A stretch of DNA of 38,204 bases from an uncultured Bacilli bacterium (lineage in GTDB: Bacteria > Bacillota_I > Bacilli_A > RF39 > UBA660), in assembly GCA_944350445.1 (NCBI GenBank), contig CALVOW010000013.1, forward strand, positions 1 to 38,204. The letters are read 5' to 3'. The position numbers were made by a program, and so were the translations under genes. The notes under the pieces were generated by a model that saw only the letters and a list, made by a program, of their open reading frames with translations, ran no database searches and was not told where the DNA came from. Position 1 is the first letter of the stretch; each line of letters opens with the position of its first letter. This document shows, one piece after another, positions 16,911 through 24,478 of this stretch.

Positions 16911-17163
16911 AAATGATTTGAAAATTAAAGAATATAAAAAGAAAAAAATTTATAAATATTTAATTATTACTTTAAGTCTTCTAACAATAATTTTAGAATC
17001 TCTTGCTCTTTTTAAAGTTATTTCTTATGTATGGGGACTTATACCATTTGTTCTATGTTATATAGTTAAATATTTTTATACGGGAAATTCTATCAAGAAA
17101 AAAGATAATAAAAAAGAAACCAATAAGTCAAAAAGTAATGAAAAAGAGAATCTGAAAAAATGA
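16903..17163 (+). CDS. Small two-helix membrane protein, unknown
   Basis: 86 aa. Overlaps the end of pyrH by 8 bases (ATGAATAA), so likely translationally coupled. A basic N-terminus is followed by two hydrophobic segments (about 17-38 and 41-58) and a very Lys/Asn/Glu-rich tail. No family recognised. The operon terminator begins inside its last codons. Confidence 0.65.
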   Translation: MNKNDLKIKEYKKKKIYKYLIITLSLLTIILESLALFKVISYVWGLIPFVLCYIVKYFYTGNSIKKKDNKKETNKSKSNEKENLKK

Positions 17164-17172
17164 TTCTCTTTT
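17142..17172. terminator. Bidirectional intrinsic terminator
   Basis: AAAAGAGAATC (17,142-17,152) pairs perfectly with GATTCTCTTTT (17,162-17,172), 11 bp with a 9-base loop. It ends the pyrH operon and lies just beyond the stop of the convergent small gene. Confidence 0.8.
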
Positions 17173-17389
17173 AAAATAGACTTCTTGTAATTAAAAAACA
17201 TAAAATTAAAATTTGAAAAAGTAAAATAAAACAGTTTATTCTTGTAAAACAAAATAAAATGATAAATAATTGATAAAGACAAATGATTAAAAAAATACTT
17301 ATTACTAAATTATATAAAATACTTGATTTTCTTCTAGCTCTGCAACTATTGCAATAGCAAAACATCCCGTGATTTTTTTTCTTAAACAT
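17171..17389 (-). CDS. Small Cys-rich-headed membrane protein, hypothetical
   Basis: 72 aa on the minus strand, with GGTGAT five bases before its ATG and a convergent terminator after it. The N-terminus carries a compact CYCNSCR motif (about 11-17), basic residues, then two hydrophobic segments (about 24-48 and 52-70). The motif could bind metal. No family recognised; the AT-rich hydrophobic stretches make a chance ORF possible. Confidence 0.42.
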   Translation of the reverse strand: MFKKKNHGMFCYCNSCRARRKSSILYNLVISIFLIICLYQLFIILFCFTRINCFILLFQILILCFLITRSLF

Positions 17390-17473
17390 AGTATCACCAA
17401 TATAGTTTATGAAATTTTTTTAAATTGGTATAGTTTTTTTTAGGCAAATTTGATACAATAATTCTGTGATAAT

Positions 17474-18721
17474 ATGAAAAGAAAAATTAAAGTTAAAAAT
17501 GTAATAATTTTATTATTTATTGTAGTATTAATTATAGGAGTTTTGGTCTTTTCTTTAAAAGATAAAAAAGAGACTAACAAAAACAATAATGATCAAGAAG
17601 AGACAATTACGGATTTTAAAGATATGGCTTTAAGTGAAGTAGAGGAGTATGCTAATAAAAAAAATTTCGAACTTGAGGTTACTTATCAATATAGTGATAT
17701 TGAAAAGAATAAAGTTATTAGTAGTAAGACTTTAGATCAAAAAATAGAAATTGTCGTTTCCAAAGGAGCAATTCCTTATCAGGAATATAAAGATAAAAAC
17801 GTAAATGAGCTAGGGGAAGTTCCAATTATGATGTATCATGGAATTGTTGATACAACTGAAAATGAATATACTGGTGGTAACGTTGATAAGGATGGATATA
17901 ATAGAACTAGTAATGCTTTTTTAGAAGACTTAGAGTTTTATTATGAAAAAGGTTATCGCATGATAAGACTTAGTGATTATGTAAATGGAAAAATTGATGT
18001 AGAACTAGGTTTCAGTCCAATTATCTTAACATTTGATGATGGAAATGCTAATAATTTTAAAGTAATTGGTCGAAATGAAGATGGATCTCTTAAATTTGAT
18101 CCAAAGTCAGCTATTGGAATTTTAGAAAGTATTAAGGAAAAATATAAAGATTTTAATGTAACGGCAACTTTCTTTTTAAATAGTTCTTTATGTAATCAAC
18201 CAGAATATGATGAAGAAATTATTAAGTGGTTAGTTAGTAATGGCTATGATGTTGGAAATCATACAACTAATCATGCTAATTTTTCAAATATTGATACTAC
18301 CAAAACTCAGGAAGTAGTTGGAAAAATGTATAATACTTTGGAAAGTATTATACCAGGAAAGTATGTTAATATTGTAGCTTTGCCATTTGGTTCACCTTAT
18401 AAAAAGACTCATACTAATTATCCTTATATTCTAAATGGTGAATATGATGGTAAGGCTTATGAAACGAAAGCTGCTCTTCGTGTTGGTTGGGAAAGTGAGT
18501 TATCCCCATTTGACTCTTCGTTTGATCCTACATTTTTAAAAAGGTGTCGTGCTTATGATAACAATGGTAAAGATTTTGATATTGAAATGAATTTTAAATT
18601 ACTTGACAAAGATCGATATATTTCTGATGGTGATATAGATACAATTGTTGTGCCAAGAAATTTGGAAAGTAAACTTAAAGAAACAGATTTAAATGTAATT
18701 ACTTATGAGGAGGAAAAATGA
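17474..18721 (+). CDS. Membrane-anchored polysaccharide deacetylase (NodB-type)
   Basis: 415 aa. An N-terminal basic patch and TM helix (about 9-28) anchor it outside the cell. Residues about 47-98 look like a PASTA-like domain (ALSEVEEYANKK ... IEIVVSKG). Then comes a carbohydrate esterase family 4 domain: IMMYHGI (118-124), TFDDG (186-190), and the metal pair H263/H267 in NHTTNH. Family members remove acetyl groups from peptidoglycan or other glycans. The NodB domain is longer than the minimal one, with inserts. Its TGA overlaps the galE ATG, tying it to a surface-glycan operon. Confidence 0.88.
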   Translation: MKRKIKVKNVIILLFIVVLIIGVLVFSLKDKKETNKNNNDQEETITDFKDMALSEVEEYANKKNFELEVTYQYSDIEKNKVISSKTLDQKIEIVVSKGAIPYQEYKDKNVNELGEVPIMMYHGIVDTTENEYTGGNVDKDGYNRTSNAFLEDLEFYYEKGYRMIRLSDYVNGKIDVELGFSPIILTFDDGNANNFKVIGRNEDGSLKFDPKSAIGILESIKEKYKDFNVTATFFLNSSLCNQPEYDEEIIKWLVSNGYDVGNHTTNHANFSNIDTTKTQEVVGKMYNTLESIIPGKYVNIVALPFGSPYKKTHTNYPYILNGEYDGKAYETKAALRVGWESELSPFDSSFDPTFLKRCRAYDNNGKDFDIEMNFKLLDKDRYISDGDIDTIVVPRNLESKLKETDLNVITYEEEK

Positions 18722-19710
18722 AAATATTAGTAACAGGGGGATGTGGGTATATTGGTTCCCATACGGTTGTTGATTTATTAAATGATGGATTGGAAGTCGT
18801 AATTGTTGATAATTTAGTAAATTCGAAACGAGATGTTTTAGAGAAAATAAAAAAAATAACAGGTAAGTGTGTTACTTTTTATGAGTATGATCTATGTGAT
18901 ATGGAAAAGTTAGACAGTATTTTTAAAAAGGAAAGTATTAGTGCGGTAATTCATTTTGCTGGTTTAAAAGCGGTTGGGGAATCAGTTTCAATTCCTTTAA
19001 AATATTATCAAAATAACTTAACAGGTACTATAAATCTTCTTTTATGTATGCAAAAATATAATGTTAAAAAAATAATTTTTTCATCAAGTGCAACTGTTTA
19101 TGGTAATCCTAAAACTTTACCAATTAAAGAAGACTTCCCACTTTCTACAACTAATCCTTATGGAACAACGAAATTAATGATTGAAACAATTTTAAAAGAT
19201 TTATATCAATCAGATAATAGTTTTGATATTGCAATCTTAAGATATTTTAATCCAATTGGCGCTCATAAATCAGGCTTACTTGGAGAAGATCCAAATGGAA
19301 TTCCTAATAATTTAATGCCATATATTGTTAAAGTGGCAACTGGTAAACTTCCTGTTTTAAATATTTTTGGTGCTGATTATAAAACTGTAGATGGAACTGG
19401 AGTAAGAGATTATATTCATGTTTTAGATTTATCTTATGGTCATATGTTAGCTTTGAAAAACAAAAAAACAGGATTAAAAATTTATAATTTAGGCACAGGA
19501 AAAGGAACAAGTGTTTTAGAACTTGTTACCATGTTTGAAACTGTTAATAAGGTTAAAATAAATAAAAAAATAGTCGGAAGAAGAGAAGGTGATATTGATG
19601 CTTGTTATGCATCATGTTCTTTGGCTGAACGAGAACTTGGCTTTAAATGTCGTTATACATTAGAAGATATGTGTTTGGATAGTTATAATTATGTTAAAAA
19701 TAATAATTAA
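18718..19710 (+). CDS. galE: UDP-glucose 4-epimerase
   Basis: 330 aa short-chain dehydrogenase-type epimerase interconverting UDP-glucose and UDP-galactose with bound NAD. Motifs are GGCGYIGS (7-14), SSSATVYG (122-129), and the catalytic pair Y148-x3-K152 (NPYGTTK). The text RYFNPIGAH and VRDYIHV is characteristic of GalE. It overlaps the deacetylase gene by four bases and converges on the YqfQ-like gene, with a 4-base overlap. Confidence 0.95.
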   Translation: MKILVTGGCGYIGSHTVVDLLNDGLEVVIVDNLVNSKRDVLEKIKKITGKCVTFYEYDLCDMEKLDSIFKKESISAVIHFAGLKAVGESVSIPLKYYQNNLTGTINLLLCMQKYNVKKIIFSSSATVYGNPKTLPIKEDFPLSTTNPYGTTKLMIETILKDLYQSDNSFDIAILRYFNPIGAHKSGLLGEDPNGIPNNLMPYIVKVATGKLPVLNIFGADYKTVDGTGVRDYIHVLDLSYGHMLALKNKKTGLKIYNLGTGKGTSVLELVTMFETVNKVKINKKIVGRREGDIDACYASCSLAERELGFKCRYTLEDMCLDSYNYVKNNN

Positions 19711-20102
19711 TTTATAAAGAAGGTAGGTAGTCCATCATCTTCTTTTTTTTCTGTTTGTTTATCTTCTCTATTTTGTCTATTTTGATTGTTTACAGTTTGA
19801 TAATTATGAGAATTATTATCAGGTTCATTAAAGGCTGACATTATTTTTCCGAAACTTTTTAAATTGCCCCAAATAGGTTTAATTTGATAATAAACAGGGA
19901 TTGCTTGATTAATAACATTTAAAGTTTTTTGAGTATTGTTTAAAACGTTTCCCCATTTTATATTTGAAAGAGATCGAAATAATCCACCTCTTGCAGCATT
20001 TCTAACGCCCATTCCCGCTGCATTTCGCATCAAACCACTTTGCATACCATTCATCATACCTTGATTCATGTAAGGATAAAAATTATATGGATTGTTAAAC
20101 AT
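19707..20102 (-). CDS. YqfQ/VrrA-like protein, putative spore-associated
   Basis: 131 aa. The ATG at 20,102 is used since AGAGGTG lies directly before it; the ATG at 20,120 overlaps that site. The head is Asn/Gly/Met/Tyr-rich (NPYNFYPYMNQG), and the core (about residues 40-85) reads NVLNNTQKTLNVINQAIP and YQIKPIW, which I recognise as the conserved part of the YqfQ family of Bacillus. A polar Asn/Gln/Glu tail follows. Family function is poorly known; a spore coat link is often suggested. With spoIVB and sigK here, it fits a spore former. Confidence 0.75.
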   Translation of the reverse strand: MFNNPYNFYPYMNQGMMNGMQSGLMRNAAGMGVRNAARGGLFRSLSNIKWGNVLNNTQKTLNVINQAIPVYYQIKPIWGNLKSFGKIMSAFNEPDNNSHNYQTVNNQNRQNREDKQTEKKEDDGLPTFFIN

Positions 20103-20118
20103 AGTTTCACCTCTTAAC

Positions 20119-20146
20119 ATTATATGATTTTTTTAAATTTTGTTTA
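20119..20146 (-). promoter_or_regulatory. Promoter of the YqfQ-like gene
   Basis: On the minus strand TATAAT occupies 20,119-20,124, with TAAACA 16 bp upstream (20,141-20,146). This -35 region overlaps that of the divergent promoter. Confidence 0.5.
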
Positions 20147-20171
20147 CTATCTAAAAAAAATATTATATAAT
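20143..20171 (+). promoter_or_regulatory. Promoter of the 20,188-truB operon
   Basis: TTTACT (20,143-20,148), 17-bp spacer, TATAAT (20,166-20,171), overlapping the -35 of the divergent promoter. Confidence 0.6.
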
Positions 20172-20187
20172 ACGTTTAGGTGATGAG

Positions 20188-20736
20188 ATGTTTGGTTTAA
20201 ATATGTCTTTTTATTTATGTGATACGGTCGGTTTTTTAAGAATTATGTATTTTATTAAGCTATTTTTAAATATTATAAGATTTGTTGTACCAATTATTGT
20301 TATTTTTATGATTGTTCTTGATTTAGTTAGAAATGTTATTAATCCTAATGATAAAGAAGGAATGAAAAAAATTATTAATCGCGTAGTTGCAGCTATTGTT
20401 GTTTTTCTAGTTCCAACATTCATCAATTTGGTTGTTTATTTAATTAGTTATATTGAATTAGCAAGTGATAGTAATACTGATTATAAAGCAAGTCGTTGTT
20501 ATATGAATGCAAATTTAGCATGTATTGAGAAAGTTGAAAATTATTTGAATTGTGATGGTTATGATGGTGAAGAAGAAGAAAGATGTAAGACATTTAGGCA
20601 ATGTAATTCGTATACTTTATCAGAAAGCTGTTCAATTAAAACGGAGTTTGATGATATTAACTGTAAAACAATTAATTTTGATAAAGATACGGATTTTACA
20701 ACTTATAACAATGATTATACAAAGTTTGCTGTTTAG
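20188..20736 (+). CDS. Two-TM membrane protein with VP...KEG...FLVPT domain and Cys-rich tail
   Basis: 182 aa. Hydrophobic segments at about 20-47 and 66-91 enclose a conserved-looking loop (DLVRNVINPNDKEGMKK), with VPII before and FLVPT after. The same layout recurs at the C-terminus of the protein at 27,137, so this is a shared domain. The arrangement of two helices with a short polar loop recalls VirB2/TrbC-type pilins, but that is only a resemblance. The tail (about 95-182) is acidic and holds about nine cysteines, suggesting an exported disulfide or metal region. Coupled to truB by a 9-bp gap. Function unknown. Confidence 0.7.
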   Translation: MFGLNMSFYLCDTVGFLRIMYFIKLFLNIIRFVVPIIVIFMIVLDLVRNVINPNDKEGMKKIINRVVAAIVVFLVPTFINLVVYLISYIELASDSNTDYKASRCYMNANLACIEKVENYLNCDGYDGEEEERCKTFRQCNSYTLSESCSIKTEFDDINCKTINFDKDTDFTTYNNDYTKFAV

Positions 20737-20745
20737 TGGTTAAAT

Positions 20746-21591
20746 ATGAATGGAGTTTTATTAATTAATAAAGAAGAAGGATATACTAGTCGTGATGTTG
20801 TTAATATGGTATCAAAAAAATTACAAATAAAGAAAGTTGGTCATGCAGGAACCCTTGATCCTTTGGCAACTGGTCTATTAGTTATTGGAGTTGGTAAAGC
20901 TACGAAGATTTTGGATTTATTGACGCTTGATACCAAAGAATATATAGCAACCGTTAAAATGGGACTAGCAACCGATACTTTGGATATTACTGGAAAAGTA
21001 ATTCAAAAAAAAGAAGATTTTACAGTTAATAAAGAGAAAATTGAAAAAGTTTTTAAGAAATTTTTAGGCACTTATTTGCAAACAGTTCCTAAATATTCAG
21101 CTGTAAAAATTAAAGGGAAAAAATTATATGAATATGCACGGAGTGAAAAAGAAGTAGTTTTGCCAAAGCGAAATGTTACGATTTATAGTCTTTCTTTATT
21201 AGAGTATGATATGAAAAAACAGGAGTTTACGTTTAAAGCTTTGGTGAGTAAAGGAACTTATATTCGCAGTTTAATTTCTGATATTGGCAATTGTTTAGGT
21301 ATTCCTTGTACAATGAAAAAGTTAGTTCGAACTAAAAGTGGTAAATTTAATATTCAAGATAGTGTAAAGATAAATGATAAATTTAAGGTAATTCCTATAA
21401 GAGAAGCCCTTGATTTTCCTATTTATCAAGTAAATGATTTAGATTTATTAAAAAAAGTTAAAAATGGTAATTTGGTATCTTTGAAAAAAAATCTTGAACC
21501 AGTTATTTTATTTGTCGATTCTAATCAACAGGAAATAGCTATTTATAAAAAATTAACAATTCATGATTATAAAGCATTTAAGGTATTTTAA
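20746..21591 (+). CDS. truB: tRNA pseudouridine-55 synthase
   Basis: 281 aa. Converts U55 in the T-loop of tRNAs to pseudouridine. The catalytic Asp38 sits in GTLDPLATG, with KVGHAG before it and GKATKI after. The KKLYEYAR and GTYIRSL segments (with the RSLI-D-G motif) are typical. The C-terminus is of the short bacterial type. Start chosen at ATG 20,746 beside a weak GTGG site. Confidence 0.96.
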   Translation: MNGVLLINKEEGYTSRDVVNMVSKKLQIKKVGHAGTLDPLATGLLVIGVGKATKILDLLTLDTKEYIATVKMGLATDTLDITGKVIQKKEDFTVNKEKIEKVFKKFLGTYLQTVPKYSAVKIKGKKLYEYARSEKEVVLPKRNVTIYSLSLLEYDMKKQEFTFKALVSKGTYIRSLISDIGNCLGIPCTMKKLVRTKSGKFNIQDSVKINDKFKVIPIREALDFPIYQVNDLDLLKKVKNGNLVSLKKNLEPVILFVDSNQQEIAIYKKLTIHDYKAFKVF

Positions 21592-21605
21592 TTTTTTTTT
21601 TTGTA

Positions 21606-21614
21606 TGGTATAAT
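21606..21614 (+). promoter_or_regulatory. Extended -10 promoter of the Ig-like repeat protein
   Basis: TGGTATAAT (21,606-21,614) is an extended -10 with no good -35. GGAGG and ATG 21,643 follow. Confidence 0.5.
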
Positions 21615-21642
21615 CATTTTAGGAAAATAAGATGGAGGATAT

Positions 21643-23394
21643 ATGTATACGGAATATAATAGTCAAAATATTTATGAAAAACCTGATAACTATGAAAAGC
21701 CAGAAAAACCAAACCGTTTTTTTTCTGTTCTTTGGAAGATACTTTTAGTTATCATTGTTTTGATTTTATTGTTTTTACTTTTAATTAAATTAGGAGTAAT
21801 TAGTTTAACATCTAGTATTGCTCCGGAGGCTATTCTTTTAAATACTAATGAAGTAGGAATTAAAAAAGGGAATACTTATCAGTTAGTTTCGACAGTTTTA
21901 CCAGATAATGCTACTAATAAACAAGTAGTTTGGACAAGTAGTAATCCAGATATTGTAAGTGTTAATGAAGTATCTGGCTATATTGAAGGTTTAGAAGTAG
22001 GGACAGCAGTTATTACAGTTAAAACTTTAATTAATGACAAAACTAGTGAATGTGTTGTTAATGTAACTGATAGAAATATTTTAGTAAATAGTATAAATCT
22101 TAATGAAAAATATATTAGTTTAGCGGTTGGTTATACACATAGTTTAACTTATCGAACGTCACCAAGTAATGCAACAGAATTAAGTTTAAAATTTTCAAGT
22201 AGTGATCCATCGGTTGCTACGGTAAGTGCTAATGGTGTAATAACGGGTGTTAAAGAAGGAAGTGCTATTATTACGGTTTCATCTGCTAATGGTTTAGCAA
22301 GAGATACGGCTTATGTAACAGTTTATAAGAGAGGTGCTTCAACTATTTCTGATGGGGAAAGTGTAATAACGGAAACTTATCCTGAATCAATTAATATTTT
22401 AAATGAAAGTGTTAATTTATCAGTTGGAACTACTAGTCAATTGATTGCTGAGGTTTTACCTAGTGATGCTAATCAAAATATTTCTTGGTCTAGTAGTAAT
22501 TCCAATGTTGTGACAGTTGATAGTAATGGACTTTTAACAGCTAAAGGAGTAGGAACAGCTACTATTGTTGCTAAGACTATTAATAATATAACTGATACTT
22601 GTCAAGTAACCGTTGGAAATTATTCTTTAAATTTAAGAAGTATTTTAATTACAACTGATTATAGTGTTTTACCAATTGGTAGTAAAAAGCAGTTGGTAGT
22701 AGCTTTTAATCCAAGTAATGCTACTAATAAAACAGTTACTTGGTCTAGTAGTAATACAAGTGTTGCCACGGTTGATAGTAGTGGAAATGTAAAGGCTATC
22801 AGTCCTGGAAGTGCGGTTATTACAGCTAAAGCTAGTGATGGTGGTTATACTGATACGGCAATTATTGAAGTAGTTAATTATGATAATCTAATTGAAGAAA
22901 AGACTCTTTCTTTTGCTAGTAGTAGTTATTCAATTGGGGTAAATCAAACGGTAACTTTAAATCCTATTATTACTCCAAGTAATGCAACTTTTAAGGCCGT
23001 TGAATTTCAAAGTAGTAACACAAGTATTGCTACAGTTGATGCAAATGGGGTTGTAAGAGGTATTGCTCCGGGGCAAGCAACTATTACAGCAACAACGAAA
23101 CGAAATGGTATTAAAGCTAGTGTAACTGTAACTGTAAAAACAATTTCTTCAACGTCGGTTTCTTTAAATAGCACTAGAGTGTCAATTAATAGAGGTGGTA
23201 CTTTCTCATTAGTTGCTACAGTTAATCCAACGAACGCTACTAATCAATCTGTAACTTTTAAAAGTGATAATCCAAATATTGCAACCATTGATTCTAACGG
23301 TATTATTACTGGAGTTGCAAGTGGAACAGCTACTATAACTGTAACTCCAAATGGTGGGGGAACCTCTTCGACTTGTTTAGTTACTGTAAATTAA
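21643..23394 (+). CDS. Membrane-anchored surface protein with six bacterial Ig-like (BIG2) repeats
   Basis: 583 aa. A short Tyr/Glu/Pro-rich cytosolic head (about 1-25) is followed by one TM helix (about 30-52), then six BIG2 domains at about 56-136, 145-227, 248-324, 333-413, 420-498 and 502-583. Each follows the pattern: strand, PSNAT or PDNAT, then V-W-[ST]-SS-[ND], VAT-V-D-S-NG, G-x-ATIT. Such domains form rigid stalks and often carry adhesins or enzymes, but here the protein is only stalk, with no catalytic or LPxTG end. Likely a type II-oriented surface protein. Monocistronic with its own promoter and terminator. Confidence 0.88.
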   Translation: MYTEYNSQNIYEKPDNYEKPEKPNRFFSVLWKILLVIIVLILLFLLLIKLGVISLTSSIAPEAILLNTNEVGIKKGNTYQLVSTVLPDNATNKQVVWTSSNPDIVSVNEVSGYIEGLEVGTAVITVKTLINDKTSECVVNVTDRNILVNSINLNEKYISLAVGYTHSLTYRTSPSNATELSLKFSSSDPSVATVSANGVITGVKEGSAIITVSSANGLARDTAYVTVYKRGASTISDGESVITETYPESINILNESVNLSVGTTSQLIAEVLPSDANQNISWSSSNSNVVTVDSNGLLTAKGVGTATIVAKTINNITDTCQVTVGNYSLNLRSILITTDYSVLPIGSKKQLVVAFNPSNATNKTVTWSSSNTSVATVDSSGNVKAISPGSAVITAKASDGGYTDTAIIEVVNYDNLIEEKTLSFASSSYSIGVNQTVTLNPIITPSNATFKAVEFQSSNTSIATVDANGVVRGIAPGQATITATTKRNGIKASVTVTVKTISSTSVSLNSTRVSINRGGTFSLVATVNPTNATNQSVTFKSDNPNIATIDSNGIITGVASGTATITVTPNGGGTSSTCLVTVN

Positions 23395-23406
23395 AAAATT
23401 ATTTTG

Positions 23407-23441
23407 AGAATATTATATTAAATTATGATATTCTTTTTTTT
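23407..23441 (+). terminator. Intrinsic terminator of the Ig-like repeat gene
   Basis: AGAATAT (23,407-23,413) pairs with ATATTCT (23,428-23,434), followed by a T-run to 23,441. Confidence 0.75.
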
Positions 23442-23495
23442 ATAAAAATTAATGTTAACATTTTTTTAAAAAATATATTATTTTTTATGTAACTA

Positions 23496-23504
23496 TGGTA
23501 TACT
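23496..23504 (+). promoter_or_regulatory. Extended -10 of the Ca2+ transport operon
   Basis: TGGTATACT (23,496-23,504) with only a poor -35. It precedes the GGTGG site of the exchanger gene by about 17 bases. Confidence 0.4.
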
Positions 23505-23533
23505 ACTAATATAATAGGTTGGTGGTGCGTTAC

Positions 23534-24478
23534 ATGTACATGGATGTTTTTTTCTTGTTATTAAGCATTGTTGTCATTGTTAAAGGTTCAGATATGTTAG
23601 TGGATGGATGTGTAAATCTTGCTAAATTTTTGCGAGTTCCAACACTTGTTATTGGCCTTACAGTTGTTGCAATTGCAACAGGTGTTCCGGAAATTGCTAT
23701 TAGTATTACTTCCTCTATAAAAGGATCTAATGGCCTATTGCTTGGTAATTTATTGGGCTCAAATATGTTTAATATTCTCTTTATTTTAGGTTTGATTGCT
23801 CTTATTAAACCTCTTCTTGTTAAAAGAGAAATTATTATCAAAAATTACTTATTTGCCCTTTTATCGTGTTTTGTTTTATTTGTTATTTCTTATGATGTTT
23901 ACTTTGGTGATGAGTTTTATAATGTTATTACAAGAAGTGAAGGAATTTTACTTCTTTGCTTTGCTGGAATCTTTTTATACTCAACTATTCTTGGAGTTAT
24001 GGATGAGAGGAGATTAAAAGTTGAAAAAGGTAAATTTACAGCCAAAGATGCTGTTTGTATTCTAATAGGTATTTTAATGGTTGCTATCTCGGCCGAAGTA
24101 ATAGTAAATAGTAGTGTTAATATTAGCAAATGGTTTGGAATTTCCGAAAATTTAATTGGTCTTACTGTAATAGCCGTTGGAACTAATTTACCGGAATTAG
24201 TAACTTCAGTAGTTGCTGTTCGAAAAGGCGAAATTGACATGGCAATTGGTAATTTAGTTGGCACGAATATTTATAATATCTTTTTGATTTTAGGAATTGC
24301 CGCTACAATTAATCCAATTGCAATTAGTCCGGCATCTTTTATGGATATTATTATTTTAGCTATTACAAGTATAATTGTTTATATATTTATTCAACATAAA
24401 AAAGATATTAGTAAAATGGAAGGGATACTTATGATAGGTTTATATATAGTTTATATTGTATATGTGGTGATAAGATGA
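23534..24478 (+). CDS. Na+(K+)/Ca2+ exchanger, CaCA family (YrbG-like)
   Basis: 314 aa from ATG 23,534, about 8 bases after GGTGG; the TTG/GTG codons upstream overlap that site. About ten TM helices. The two inverted alpha repeats with ion-binding acids are clear: first GVPEIAISI with GNLLGSNMFN, second GTNLPELVTS with GNLVGTNIYN. The acidic loop between them is short. The protein would export Ca2+ in exchange for Na+ or H+. Its TGA overlaps the ATG of the Ca2+ ATPase, so two Ca2+ efflux systems share one operon. Confidence 0.9.
   Translation: MYMDVFFLLLSIVVIVKGSDMLVDGCVNLAKFLRVPTLVIGLTVVAIATGVPEIAISITSSIKGSNGLLLGNLLGSNMFNILFILGLIALIKPLLVKREIIIKNYLFALLSCFVLFVISYDVYFGDEFYNVITRSEGILLLCFAGIFLYSTILGVMDERRLKVEKGKFTAKDAVCILIGILMVAISAEVIVNSSVNISKWFGISENLIGLTVIAVGTNLPELVTSVVAVRKGEIDMAIGNLVGTNIYNIFLILGIAATINPIAISPASFMDIIILAITSIIVYIFIQHKKDISKMEGILMIGLYIVYIVYVVIR

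Noticed and set aside
21643..23394. DNA-level tandem repeat array in the Ig-like protein
   Set aside because: The similarity is at protein-domain level; the six repeats have diverged at DNA level and do not form a satellite.
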